Notes: generated from the letters alone by a model not told the origin. A stretch of DNA of 64,000 nucleotides from Pelagibacteraceae bacterium (GCA_019651435.1 BOYI01000001.1:558001-622000), one strand, 5' to 3'. Shown: positions 36,228 through 45,731, counted from the first letter of the stretch. Program-made: numbers and translations.

Positions 36228-37921
36228 TTATCAAAATCTTCCAGAATTATTTTTTTCAAAAGCAAAAGAGAATTTAAATAACCAGCATTTATTAAAAATT
36301 AAAAATAGCACCAATGAAATAGATAGTTGGACATGGTCAAATACATATAGCTCAGTAAACAAAATATATCAGTTTATAAACTCTCAAAATTTAAAAAAAG
36401 ACGAGAGAATTTTATTAGTATCTGAAAACAGACCTGAGTGGATGGCAGCAGATATTGCTATTATGTCCAATCAGTTAATTGCTGTTCCAAACTATATAAC
36501 TTATACCTCAAGAGATTTTGAGCATATTCTTAATGACTCTAAACCCAAGGGCTTAATTGTTTCTAATAAAGATCTTCTTGAAACTGTTTTAATTGCGTCT
36601 AAAAAAATAAACTTCGAATTACAATTTATTATTTGTTTTGACCAATTTGAAAATACAAGTATCCCTAATTTAACTTTTATGATGATTTAATAGAAGATCC
36701 TTCTGTAAAACCAGATAAATACCATTCAATTCAAAGAAAAGACCCAGCTAGTATTATTTATACTTCGGGCACTCAAGGTCTTCCCAAAGGTGTAATTTTA
36801 AGTCATGGCGGAATTCTAAGCAATTGTGAGGGCGCTTATGAATTATTACAAACTCTAAAAAGTCCAGATCTAACTTTTTAACTTGGTTACCCTTGTCCCA
36901 TTCATATGAACATGTAGTTCAATTTGTTACATTAATGATGGAAGCAAAAGTATTTTACAATAAAAGCATTGAGACTCTTCTCCCTACAATTAAAGTTGCT
37001 AAACCTCATATTATGACTGCTGTTCCTCGTTTTTATAACAATCTTTTTGCCAAAATGCAGATTAATTTAAAAAATCAATCCCAGTTTAAACAAAATTTAT
37101 TTAATAGTGCTATTTCATTAGGAACCAAAAAACTTCACCAACAAAAGCTATCTTTAAAAGAAAAGATTTTAGACTTCTTGTTAGATAAATTGGTTAGAAA
37201 AAAAGTTAAAAATAACTTTGGTGGAAGGCTAGAAGCTTTTGTATCGGGAGGAGGGCCTCTAGATAGCAGAGTGGGTGAGGCGCTTAATGCTCTTGGATTA
37301 AAGACGTTGCAAGGTTACGGTTTAACGGAAACATCTCCTGTCGTAAGTTGTAATCCTTTACACAAAGTAAAAGTTGAAACGGTTGGACCTATCTTTCCTG
37401 GAGTTGAGGTCAAGTTAGCCGAAGATGGTGAAATACTTGTAAAAGGGGAAAACTTAATGCTTGGGTATTGGAATAATCAAGAAGCTACAAATAAAACTAT
37501 AATTAATGGATGGTTACATACAGGTGATATTGGGGAGTTTGATAAAGAAGGGTATTTAAAAATAACTGACCGAAAAAAAGATATTATTGTTTCTTTAGGT
37601 GGCGATAATATTGCGCCTTCAAAACTTGAAAATTTACTAACATTATCTTCTGATATCGAACAAGCCTGCGTTTTTGGAGAACAAAAAAATTATATTGCAG
37701 CTTTGATTATCTTGAGTTCAGACAGTAAAGCCACAAAAGAACAAATAGATCTCTATATAGAAAAGATGAATGCTGATCTAACACAACCTGAGAAAATTAA
37801 ACGATATCATATTATCGATGAACCTTTTACGATTGAGAATAATTTGATGACACCCACAATGAAAGTTAGAAGACATGAAGTTGAGAAAAAATATTCTGAG
37901 GTCATTAACGGAATGTTTTAA
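36220..37921 (+). CDS. Long-chain fatty acid-CoA ligase (two frameshifts)
   Basis: An AMP-forming synthetase activating fatty acids. The N-terminal part (from ATG 36220) has ENRPEWMAADIAIMSNQLIAVPNY. After a shift near 36675 the AMP-binding signature IIYTSGTQGLPKGVILSHGG appears, and after a second near 36880 WLPLSHSYEHVVQF. The C-terminal part shows LQGYGLTETSPVVSCNP, WLHTGDIGEFDKEGYLKITDRKKDIIVSLGG in pieces. About 567 residues when repaired. Both shifts lie in T-runs, suggesting errors. Confidence 0.9.
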
Positions 37922-38421
37922 TGCAGTTATTTGCTGCAATAGATTTTGAAACAGCCTCCAGTGAAAGAAACTCCGCTTGTGCTATTGGATATGTAATCTT
38001 TAATCATTCAAAAATTATTAAAAAAAAATCTTATCTTATAAAACCCCCTAAACCTGAAGTACATTTTACTGAAATTCATGGTTTAACATGGGATATTCTA
38101 AAAAAAGAAAAAACATTTGACAAGGTTTGGCGCTTGATTAAGGATGAATTACTTAGAGTTGATTATTTCTTTGCTCATAACGCACCTTTTGATAGGTCCG
38201 TTCTTCATTCTTGCTGCTATCATTATAATATCGATATTCCCTCACAAGAGTTTAAAGACACTGTTATTCTCGCACGAAAGTATTGGGATTTCGAAAATAA
38301 TAAACTCAATACAGTCTGTAAAAATTTACGAATACCTCTAAATCATCATGATGCCCTCTCGGATGCTAAAGGGTGCGCATTGATTGCTATCGAGGCGTTT
38401 AAAAAAGGTTTTTCTATTTAA
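37921..38421 (+). CDS. DnaQ-like 3'-5' exonuclease (DEDDh)
   Basis: A 166-residue stand-alone exonuclease domain: Exo I FAAIDFETASS, Exo II HNAPFDRSVLHSC, and Exo III HHDALSDAKGCA with the His of DEDDh. It resembles the DNA polymerase III epsilon catalytic domain without a C-terminal polymerase-binding tail. It may be a repair or RNA-trimming nuclease rather than the replicative proofreader. The start overlaps the ligase stop as TAATG. Confidence 0.87.
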   Translation: MQLFAAIDFETASSERNSACAIGYVIFNHSKIIKKKSYLIKPPKPEVHFTEIHGLTWDILKKEKTFDKVWRLIKDELLRVDYFFAHNAPFDRSVLHSCCYHYNIDIPSQEFKDTVILARKYWDFENNKLNTVCKNLRIPLNHHDALSDAKGCALIAIEAFKKGFSI

Positions 38422-39607
38422 ATTTATTAGCAAATAAAGCCAGAGAGGAAAATAAAGCTATTAAAATTAAGCTCAAATAAATCAACATATCAATAGAGTT
38501 TGTTTGATCTATGATTATTCCATAAAGAAAAGGTGAGGAAGCAGAAGCTAAAACACCAAAGAATGTCAAAAGAGCCTTAATCGAGCCAAGATTATTTACT
38601 CCATATATTTCAGCCCACAGGGAATTAGAGATATTTTCTGTAAACCCGTTAGATAAACCTAATCCGGCCATATAGAGATATAAAATATAAACATGATCAG
38701 AAAACAACATCACCACTAAAATACTTGCCATAGGAATGAGGTGAAAAGGGACTAGCTTTCTCCCAGTAAATTTATCAACTAATAGTCCAGATATGACTGA
38801 TCCCCCAATACCACAAGAAGCATAAAAAATAAAACTTTGAGCCAAATTCATCATGGACCATGATTTCATCTCAGCGATAAAAACTTGATGAAAAAGAAAA
38901 CCAGTAACAGTAAATGACATTAGTAAAGTCAAAGGAAGGTAAAGATAAAATTTAAAATCTCTCAAAACATCTCTTCTTCTCCAAGAAATATCTTGATAAC
39001 TAACATGATGTTCAAAACCATCTTCTTTTTGGAAATTGTTTCTTCTCAAAAGGAAATAAAAACTACCACCTAGGATGATGAATATAAATACAAAAGAACT
39101 AAACCAAGTCAGTCTCCAACCAATAGTGATTAACAAAACAACAACTATAGTTGGATAAATCATTTCACCAATTGAAAAACCAAATCCAGAGATAGCCAAT
39201 GCCTTGCCGCGATTGATACTAAAGTACCTTGCCATTGTTGTTCTAGATGTATGGCCCATTAAACCTTGACCAAATAATCTCAAGAAATAAATTGTCAAAA
39301 AAAGAAAAAAAATATTAAACACAATACTTGCCATTAGACAGGTCATCCCTAAGCCTAAAACAATTACAAGCGTGTATTTTTTTAAAGATACCGTATCAAT
39401 GAGTTTACCAGCCCAAATAATGGTAATGGCACTTAAAACTGTAGCGATTGAATATAAACTCCCAAATTCTGTATTTGTTAAATTAAAAGTTTGTCTGAAA
39501 TCATTACTAAAAAGAGAAATAAAAAATGTCTGTCCAAAACCTGATGAAAAGGCAATCAAAAACCCAAAAAAAAGTAGGTGAATATTTCTATAAATAAAAT
39601 TGATCAA
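38414..39607 (-). CDS. Major facilitator superfamily transporter
   Basis: A 397-residue protein with 12 predicted helices. A central loop rich in charged residues (RRNNFQKEDGFEHH) separates the halves, and FGSLYSIATVLSAITIIWAGKLIDT contains the MFS loop 2-3 G-x3-D motif. The substrate cannot be assigned. It is convergent with the exonuclease (8 bp overlap) and divergent from the AhpD-like gene. Confidence 0.87.
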   Translation of the reverse strand: MINFIYRNIHLLFFGFLIAFSSGFGQTFFISLFSNDFRQTFNLTNTEFGSLYSIATVLSAITIIWAGKLIDTVSLKKYTLVIVLGLGMTCLMASIVFNIFFLFLTIYFLRLFGQGLMGHTSRTTMARYFSINRGKALAISGFGFSIGEMIYPTIVVVLLITIGWRLTWFSSFVFIFIILGGSFYFLLRRNNFQKEDGFEHHVSYQDISWRRRDVLRDFKFYLYLPLTLLMSFTVTGFLFHQVFIAEMKSWSMMNLAQSFIFYASCGIGGSVISGLLVDKFTGRKLVPFHLIPMASILVVMLFSDHVYILYLYMAGLGLSNGFTENISNSLWAEIYGVNNLGSIKALLTFFGVLASASSPFLYGIIIDQTNSIDMLIYLSLILIALFSSLALFANKFK

Positions 39608-39653
39608 AATTAGAGGGATATTATGATTTAATTCGATTTAAGCAATGAGTTTA

Positions 39654-39659
39654 AAGGAG
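39654..39659 (+). promoter_or_regulatory. Strong ribosome binding site of the AhpD-like gene
   Basis: AAGGAG lies 11 nt before ATG 39671. It is one of the few near-consensus Shine-Dalgarno sites in the window and fixes the start of the downstream gene. Confidence 0.6.
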
Positions 39660-39670
39660 AGTTTGAATTT

Positions 39671-40072
39671 ATGAGTACTATCAAAAAAACCACTAAAGAA
39701 GATGATCAAGTAGTTAAAGAAACATACCAAGATATTAGAGATACAAGAAATACTGATTACATAGGTAATTTTTGGAAGTATTTAGCTTTTGATCCATCTC
39801 TCCTAAAAGAAGTTTGGTCAGATGTAAAGAATCTCATGACCAAAGAGACATTAATTGACAAAAAAACCAAAGAGATGATTTATATTGCTGTATCCATTAC
39901 TAACAATTGTAGTTATTGCATACATTCTCATACTGCGTCCGCTAAAAAATTAGGCATGACTGATGAAGAACATGCTGAATTTTTAAAAATTGTTGCTTTG
40001 GCAGCCAAAACTAATCAATTAGTTAATGGTTTACAAGTGCCTGTTGATGAAATTTTCGATGCAGATAAATAA
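39671..40072 (+). CDS. Carboxymuconolactone decarboxylase/AhpD-like protein
   Basis: A 133-residue all-helical protein with the CMD redox motif in TNNCSYCIHSHTASAKKLG (C-x2-C followed by His, as in AhpD). Such proteins act in peroxide or radical detoxification or as small decarboxylases; the CxxC argues for the redox type. It begins a plus-strand run of very small ORFs. Confidence 0.86.
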   Translation: MSTIKKTTKEDDQVVKETYQDIRDTRNTDYIGNFWKYLAFDPSLLKEVWSDVKNLMTKETLIDKKTKEMIYIAVSITNNCSYCIHSHTASAKKLGMTDEEHAEFLKIVALAAKTNQLVNGLQVPVDEIFDADK

Positions 40073-40177
40073 ATGATCGATTTTTTAATTTGGTTTTGGA
40101 ATGCGGGTGAATTATTGATGATTATTGGTATATCGATCATTATTATTGGTTTAATATTTTATAGAAAGAAAAAATAG
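40073..40177 (+). CDS. Tiny single-helix membrane protein (34 aa)
   Basis: ATG 40073 starts 1 nt after the preceding stop. The product has an N-terminal aromatic patch (LIWFWN), one hydrophobic helix (LMIIGISIIIIGLIF) and a basic YRKKK end, giving a clear positive-inside anchor. No family is recognised. Tight spacing and the anchor suggest it is real, but there is no homology evidence. Confidence 0.45.
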   Translation: MIDFLIWFWNAGELLMIIGISIIIIGLIFYRKKK

Positions 40178-40192
40178 AGAGACATCAAGAAA

Positions 40193-40273
40193 ATGTTGGC
40201 ATTTGTACTTTTTCTGTCTCTAATAGGCACTTTATTTATTTATGTTAAAAGAAATTCTCGCAATATTGAATAA
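40193..40273 (+). CDS. Tiny single-helix membrane peptide (26 aa)
   Basis: ATG 40193, 15 nt after the previous ORF. One hydrophobic segment (LAFVLFLSLIGTLFIYV) is followed by the basic tail KRNSRNIE. It has the same layout as its upstream neighbour but different sequence. It could be a real micro-protein or chance; confidence is low. Confidence 0.3.
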   Translation: MLAFVLFLSLIGTLFIYVKRNSRNIE

Positions 40274-40282
40274 ATTTAAAAT

Positions 40283-40543
40283 ATGAGACTTTTATTAATA
40301 TTTTCTTTTTTAATTTTTATTTCACTAAAAACATATGCTATTCAAATCGTAGGCAGTGAAAAACTCTGCCAAGATCTTATCATTCTTATGGGGAATAATG
40401 ACGATGATTTAGAGGTGTTGTATAATGATCTTATAAGTGGCCAATTAGTTGAAGAAGATCGTTTCAAAAAAATGAAAGAAATTGAAAACTATGTTTTAAA
40501 GATTTCTACTCTTTATCATAACTTATGCACTGCTCATCAATAA
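40283..40543 (+). CDS. Small secreted protein, unknown
   Basis: An 86-residue protein with a textbook signal peptide (LLLIFSFLIFISLKTYA) and a mature, acidic, helical domain with DDDLEVLYNDLISGQLVEED and two Cys that could form one disulfide. I recognise no family. Probably periplasmic. It lies 9 nt after the previous small ORF. Confidence 0.55.
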   Translation: MRLLLIFSFLIFISLKTYAIQIVGSEKLCQDLIILMGNNDDDLEVLYNDLISGQLVEEDRFKKMKEIENYVLKISTLYHNLCTAHQ

Positions 40544-40580
40544 TATTTGATAAAAAATTTTGTTAATTTAATATTTAAAA

Positions 40581-40766
40581 ATGGATGTCGAATTAGTAAT
40601 AAATTCTTTTTGGTTTTTAACAATAATAACAGCTGCCCTATATATTGCTAAAAAAAGATATATTGGAAAAAAAGAATATAATTTATTGGATCGTTCTTTT
40701 AAAATTTGTTTTATATTCTCAATAGTAATGATTATTATTGGGTTTATTAGCTTAATAATTGAATAA
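40581..40766 (+). CDS. Small two-helix membrane protein, unknown
   Basis: A 61-residue protein with two hydrophobic segments (FWFLTIITAALYIA and ICFIFSIVMIIIGFISLII) separated by a basic loop (KKRYIGKKEYN). No family is recognised. It is the last of four small ORFs between the AhpD-like gene and tRNA-Cys. Confidence 0.5.
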   Translation: MDVELVINSFWFLTIITAALYIAKKRYIGKKEYNLLDRSFKICFIFSIVMIIIGFISLIIE

Positions 40767-40776
40767 ATAGTTTTGT

Positions 40777-40850
40777 TGGAGGCCCACCCCGGAATCGAAC
40801 CGAGCTACAAGGATTTGCAGTCCTCTGCATAACCAATCTGCCAGCGGGCC
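40777..40850 (-). tRNA. tRNA-Cys (anticodon GCA)
   Basis: A 74-nt cloverleaf on the minus strand with acceptor GGCCCGC / GTGGGCC (one G-T type pair), D-arm TGGCAGATTGGTTATGCA, anticodon loop CTGCAAA with GCA, T-arm CTCGGTTCGATTCCGGG, and an encoded CCA. It stands alone between oppositely oriented genes. Confidence 0.93.
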
Positions 40851-40916
40851 AGAGTTAGAATTATTACTATATAAGCTCTAAAATATCTATAATAATCATA
40901 CTCGAAATTTTAATAG

Positions 40917-42312
40917 ATGAGTAATTTAAAGAAAAAAGTTAAACCACTTGAAGAACCAAAAAGGTTCTTAAAAAAACATCCTGAAATTAAGTCTTTTGAT
41001 ATTGTTATGCATGACTGTAATGCAATTGGAAGAGGGAAGATAATCAGAAGACATGAACTTTTAAAACTTTATGAGTCTGGTAGGCAATTTCCTCTGTCTT
41101 TACTTGGAATGGATATCACTGGAGAAGATGTTCCAGATACAGGTTTAATTTTAGAACAAGGAGATGGTGATATCAAAGCTTGGCCTATATCTTCATCTCT
41201 TAAGCTTATTCACAATAGCAAACCTCCTAGAGGGGAACTTTTTATGACTATGTCAGATATTGAGGGGAATAAGCTTAATATAGATCCAAGAAATGCTCTT
41301 GAGACCAAAGTCAAATCATTTGAAAAAGATGGAATTAAATTATGTGGTGCTTTTGAATTAGAGTTTTTCTAGTATCCAATAATTTAGATCAATATGGAAA
41401 ACTTCAGCCCGCAAAATCTATCATAGGAAAAAAAGATCTCATAGAAAAACAGATGTTTACTCTGTTGATAACCTTCATGGAATGCTTCCGCTATTAAATG
41501 ATATTTACGAGGCAACTAGCCTAGCAGGCATAGATGCTGAAACAATTATTTCTGAATATGCCCCTGGTCAATATGAATTAACTCTCCAGCATCAAAATGA
41601 TTTATTGAAAGCAGCAGATGATATAATTCGACTAAAAAGAATAATTCGATCTCAAGCACGAAACCATGGATTGACCGCATGCTTCATGGCAAAACCTATG
41701 GAGAATGTATCTGGTTCTGGAATGCATTTTCATATATCAATGTATGATAAAAAAGGAGCAAATTTATTTGCTGAAAAATCAAAAAATACAATCAATCCAA
41801 ATCTTTTTTACGCTCTTGGTGGATTGACCAAAACTATGGGGGAGAGCATGCTAGTATTTGCTCCTCATGCAAATAGTTGGAGAAGACTCGTTTTGGGATC
41901 TTATGCTCCTGTAACTCCAAATTGGGGATTAGATAATAGATCGGTAGCTTTTCGTATTCCTTCAAGTAATTCTAAAAATAGAAGAATAGAACACCGAGTA
42001 TCGGGCGTTGATGCAAATCCATACCTAGTAGCTCTTACCGTTATCTCAGCAATGAGATATGGAATGAAAAATAAAGTAAAAGCGCCTCCACAAACTAAAG
42101 GTAATGCTTATGAGCAAAAATTTAATTCGAAAATTAAAATGCCTCACGATTGGAGTTCAGCTATTCTTTCAGCAAAAAAATCCAAATTTTTAAAAGAAAC
42201 CTTAGGACCAGATCTTCATAAGGCTTTTATAGCGATTAAAGATATGGAATATCAAAAAGTAGCAAGTACAGTTTCAGAATTAGATATCGATTTATATTTA
42301 AATGCTATTTAA
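40917..42312 (+). CDS. Glutamine synthetase-like enzyme (gamma-glutamyl-amine ligase type; frameshifted)
   Basis: The N-terminal beta-grasp part (FDIVMHDCNAIGRGKIIRR) ends in a T-run shift at about 41368; further shifts near 41440 lead to the catalytic domain: SEYAPGQYELTLQH, AKPMENVSGSGMHFHISMYD, FAPHANSWRRLVLGSYAPV, NRRIEHRVSGVDANPYL. About 465 residues after repair. The motifs fit GS-family ligases of the PuuA/GmaS/GlnA3 group rather than classical GlnA (no adenylylation-site tail). It probably makes a gamma-glutamyl amide from an amine; which one is unknown. Confidence 0.83.
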
Positions 42313-43090
42313 TCTTCTCTTGAAATTTTTCAAATTCAATTGAGTCCATTTTAATTTCGTGTTTGCTCTCAGGGTAACCGCCATTATTCATATCTTCTAC
42401 AAACATTCGAAAACCTTTTTCGCGAAGAGCTTGTAACTTTTCTTCTTCTGTTTTTAAATCAATATATTTTTTTGCGTGTCTGGGATAGTGGCCAATATTG
42501 GTTCCTAAAATATCATTACAAAATAAATATTGAGTATCACATACATTACCACAACCCATTCCCATAGTGATCATTTTCGTATTCTTAGTGATAAAATCTG
42601 CTAATTCTACAGGTACCACCTCAACTTCAACACAAGCCGCCCCAGCATTTTCTAAATCTTTAACATTTTGATAAACTTTTAATGCTTCATCAGCTGTTTT
42701 ACCTACTGCACGGTAATTGGTCCAAGTAGCTCTATTAGGGACTAGTCCTACATGAGCTGTTATAGGAATACCTTCTTTGGCCATTGCCTCAATCCAGTCA
42801 ATAGAATGAGAGCAATAAACAGCATCGCCGCCCATTTCCAAAATTTCAAACCCTTTTTTAATCGCCTCTTGTTTGGAACTAACCGTTCCGTGTTTTAATC
42901 CAACGGATAAAAAAGCACCAGATGCTACTTCTCTTACTATTGGAAAATAATGATCAGGTTCACAAGAGATAATTTCAATTCCTGCTTTGAATGCCGCCTC
43001 AGCTTCTTTATCAGTATCGATATGAGTTTGAGCCCACTTTCTTTTTCCTTTTTGACTCCATAAATCATAAACAGTTATTTTTTTAGACAA
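42305..43090 (-). CDS. Divergent PanB-like (ketopantoate hydroxymethyltransferase family) protein
   Basis: A 261-residue TIM-barrel protein. The second half matches PanB: GIPITAHVGLVPNRATW, ADEALKVYQNVKDLENAGA, then VEVEVVPVELADFI with the catalytic-Glu position, and MGMGCGNVCDTQYLFCNDILG. The first half lacks the canonical VGDSLGM metal motif and the K-E-G-G segment; instead it has IISCEPDHYFPIVREV. True panB function is therefore doubtful; a related aldol/lyase chemistry is possible. It lies 5 nt after the desaturase gene, likely in one operon. Confidence 0.65.
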   Translation of the reverse strand: MSKKITVYDLWSQKGKRKWAQTHIDTDKEAEAAFKAGIEIISCEPDHYFPIVREVASGAFLSVGLKHGTVSSKQEAIKKGFEILEMGGDAVYCSHSIDWIEAMAKEGIPITAHVGLVPNRATWTNYRAVGKTADEALKVYQNVKDLENAGAACVEVEVVPVELADFITKNTKMITMGMGCGNVCDTQYLFCNDILGTNIGHYPRHAKKYIDLKTEEEKLQALREKGFRMFVEDMNNGGYPESKHEIKMDSIEFEKFQEKIK

Positions 43091-43095
43091 AATCT

Positions 43096-44076
43096 CTATT
43101 GAGGCACAGCCACTTTAAGCTCGTAACTCGGATCCTTGGCCTGTTTGAGAATTGTAGGTATAATTTCAGAATAAGCTCCCCATAAACCTTTTTTTGCAGG
43201 AGGCATTTGATCTTTAATCAATTCATGTAACTTGGGTAAATTATGAGAAGGGACAGTTGGGAACATGTGATGTTCAATATGATATTCCATTTGCCAATAT
43301 AAAAAGCTGAAAATCGGATTTAAATGCATAGTTCGAGTACTGTAACGATGATCCTTGATGTTATCTTTTAAACCTGTGTGTTGGGTTAGACCAAAAAGTC
43401 TTTTTAGAGTAATTCCGTAATAATTAGGTAAAACAAAATAAAGAACAGGCAACCATGATTGAAATACTATGGAAACAAGTATGACAAATAACCAAATTCC
43501 AACATGCAGTCTTGAAGAGTTAATACATTTTTGGTGTTCTTTTTCTGGAATAACTTGCTTCATAACTTCGGTTTTAACACCTAAGGCATGAAGTATAGTT
43601 TCATACTGAGTCGTTTTTTTGAAATTTATAAAATCATAAAATGGAATAAATAAACTAAAGAAATAAAAAACATCAGCAGGTTTTCTAATAGCTATTTCAA
43701 AATCAAGAGGATCATCAAAGAAAGTGTAACCATGGTGGCGAAAATGAGACCATCTCCATCGCACAGGTTCAAAGCCATTCATATAGCTTCCTATCTGATA
43801 AAAAAAGTTATTCCAAAAATTTGATTTAAAAGCTGTTTTATGTCCTGTTTCATGCCATATCGGATCTGCACAATTCCATATATTTCCATAAATAAATAAG
43901 AATAAAACAGTCCACCAAGTCCCCCAAGTAGCATAAGCTAAATATCCAAAAAAAACCAAAGAGCCAAAAAAAATAAACATATGTTTAAATCCTTGGTAGT
44001 CAGACTTTTGAAGTAATTTCACAAATTCTTGCTTGTCAACATTGCAATGATGCCATTTATCAAGATTTACCTGCAT
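43096..44076 (-). CDS. Membrane fatty-acid desaturase
   Basis: A 326-residue di-iron membrane enzyme. The three His boxes are visible: HETGHK (about residue 70), HFRHHGYTFFDDPLDFE (about 110-126), and YHIEHHMFPTVPSHNLPKLHELI near 265-287 (read in parts). Four to five hydrophobic helices lie between them. It introduces double bonds into acyl chains, useful for membrane fluidity; substrate and regiospecificity are not predictable. It is in an apparent operon between a four-helix protein and the PanB-like gene. Confidence 0.9.
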   Translation of the reverse strand: MQVNLDKWHHCNVDKQEFVKLLQKSDYQGFKHMFIFFGSLVFFGYLAYATWGTWWTVLFLFIYGNIWNCADPIWHETGHKTAFKSNFWNNFFYQIGSYMNGFEPVRWRWSHFRHHGYTFFDDPLDFEIAIRKPADVFYFFSLFIPFYDFINFKKTTQYETILHALGVKTEVMKQVIPEKEHQKCINSSRLHVGIWLFVILVSIVFQSWLPVLYFVLPNYYGITLKRLFGLTQHTGLKDNIKDHRYSTRTMHLNPIFSFLYWQMEYHIEHHMFPTVPSHNLPKLHELIKDQMPPAKKGLWGAYSEIIPTILKQAKDPSYELKVAVPQ

Positions 44077-44112
44077 AAATTTAAGTTAGCATAATTTGAA
44101 AAAAATTAAATA

Positions 44113-44535
44113 TTACGCGAATGTCCAAATTGCACCACCTAGAGCTAACAAAAATCCAAGTCTACCGGCTGAAGCACAGTATTTCATTGTATTTTGATTT
44201 GGTGGTATTTGGTTTTGAGCAGATTTTTTTAAATGAATATTGATTATTAAACTCGCAATCAGGATAAATGTTGCTCCCAAAAGCTTAACATGAAAAGACC
44301 AACCTAAATTAAAACCTCCATAAATAACTAAAGTTTGAATTACTCCAGTTACCCACATGATGAGTATGGCTAAAAGTGAGAGAAAAGCCAAAACCCTAAA
44401 TCCTTTAGCTAAATGAGGTTCGGGAGTCTTTCCTTCTTTTTTGTAAATGGATTGAATAACAGCAACGCCAATAACTCCTCCACCAGCCAAAAGCAAAGAA
44501 AATAAATGTAAAAATTTACTGATAAAAATTAACAT
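44113..44535 (-). CDS. Four-helix integral membrane protein, unknown
   Basis: About 140 residues from ATG 44535 (MLIFISKFLHLFSLLLAGGG), preferred over codons further upstream that would run into the Rieske gene. Four helices are visible, one starting FRVLAFLSLLAILIMWVTGVIQTL and one KLLGATFILIASLIINIHL. The layout resembles DUF2269/CopD-like membrane proteins with a conserved His near the first helix, but I cannot assign it. It probably leads the desaturase/PanB-like operon. Confidence 0.6.
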   Translation of the reverse strand: MLIFISKFLHLFSLLLAGGGVIGVAVIQSIYKKEGKTPEPHLAKGFRVLAFLSLLAILIMWVTGVIQTLVIYGGFNLGWSFHVKLLGATFILIASLIINIHLKKSAQNQIPPNQNTMKYCASAGRLGFLLALGGAIWTFA

Positions 44536-44588
44536 AATTAAGATTAACACAAATTCGATAAAATAGGATAAATTTATAAAAATTCTAA

Positions 44589-45731
44589 ATGACATCAAAT
44601 TCACTAAAGAAACCAGAAAAATCTCTTCCTTTTCATTGGTATTATGACTCCAAGGTTTTTCAAAAAGAAATTGACAAAATTTTTAATGATGAGTGGATTT
44701 ATGTTTGCCATATTAATTCAATTGAAAAAAATCATTATAGAACCCTTAATATTAATAATAAAAATATTGTTTTAGTTAAAAGTAAGTCTGAAAATATTTC
44801 TGTATTTTATAACACTTGCCTACATCGTGGATCTCAAATTTTTGAGGATCAAGAAGGGAAAATGAAATCTCCTGTTATTGTCTGTCCTTATCATCAGTGG
44901 TCCTACGATGCTATGAGTGGATCCTTAATAAATACAACATCTATTAAATTAAATAACTTTGATAAAAAAAATTATAACCTTCAAAAAGTTAATTTTCATA
45001 TCTGGAAGGGTTTAGTTTTCATTAATCTTAAATCGAACAAGAAATTTAAAATTCAATCTATATTCCAATATTACGATAAAACAGTTGAAAAAATTGATTT
45101 AGAAAATTATGCAGTTGGTCATATTTGGAAAAAGAAAGTTCAATGTAATTGGAAAATTTATTGGGAGAATTATAGTGAGTGTTTACATTGTCCAAACATT
45201 CACCCAGAATTATCTGAATTAGTTCCTCTCTATCAAAGAAGACTTGTAGATATACAAGATCATCCTGAATGGGAAATTCTAAAAAAAACTAAATCACATA
45301 CAAAATATCATGGTGGATTAAAAAATGGTGCACAAACTTGGTCTTCAGATGGTACTTCACAAGGCCATACAATTGAGGAGGTCCAATCTGAGTTGGAGTC
45401 AAGAGGGCAGGTGTATATTTCAACATGGCCTACAATGTTTCTAGGGATATATGGGGACCATATTCGAATAGTAAGGCTTATTCCCATTAATTCTGAAGAG
45501 GTAGAGTTAACCGCAGAGTGGTTATTTCCAGAGTCAACTCTAGCTGATCGTGATTATAAAATGAGTAACGTGGTGGATTTTGGAATATTAGTTATGAACC
45601 AAGATGCGCGGATATCTGAGGTTAATCAACGAGGTGTTTACAATTTAGGAGAGTCTTCCGGGGTTCTAATGCCTGAAGAGTACATCATTAAAAATTTTCA
45701 CAAATATATAAAAAATAAAATTAGAAAATAA
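44589..45731 (+). CDS. Rieske-type aromatic-ring/N-methyl oxygenase alpha subunit
   Basis: A 380-residue oxygenase. The Rieske cluster ligands are CLHRGSQIF (C-x-H) and CPYHQWSYD (C-x2-H) at about residues 77-105. The mononuclear iron site is in WENYSECLHCPNIHPELSEL (about 191-210; two His), with the third ligand in the C-terminal domain (NQDARISEVNQRG). These enzymes hydroxylate aromatics or N-demethylate betaines and choline derivatives. No ferredoxin or reductase gene is in the window. The stop codon abuts a hairpin at 45731. Confidence 0.9.
   Translation: MTSNSLKKPEKSLPFHWYYDSKVFQKEIDKIFNDEWIYVCHINSIEKNHYRTLNINNKNIVLVKSKSENISVFYNTCLHRGSQIFEDQEGKMKSPVIVCPYHQWSYDAMSGSLINTTSIKLNNFDKKNYNLQKVNFHIWKGLVFINLKSNKKFKIQSIFQYYDKTVEKIDLENYAVGHIWKKKVQCNWKIYWENYSECLHCPNIHPELSELVPLYQRRLVDIQDHPEWEILKKTKSHTKYHGGLKNGAQTWSSDGTSQGHTIEEVQSELESRGQVYISTWPTMFLGIYGDHIRIVRLIPINSEEVELTAEWLFPESTLADRDYKMSNVVDFGILVMNQDARISEVNQRGVYNLGESSGVLMPEEYIIKNFHKYIKNKIRK

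Noticed and set aside
36690-36892. A gap between two distinct genes in the acyl-CoA ligase
   Set aside because: The interval encodes the AMP-binding signature YTSGTQGLPKG in a third frame; it is one gene with two indels.
38144-38341. Extra plus-strand frame within the exonuclease gene
   Set aside because: It overlaps the Exo II/III coding sequence in another frame and shows only hydrophobic low-complexity translation from AT-rich DNA.
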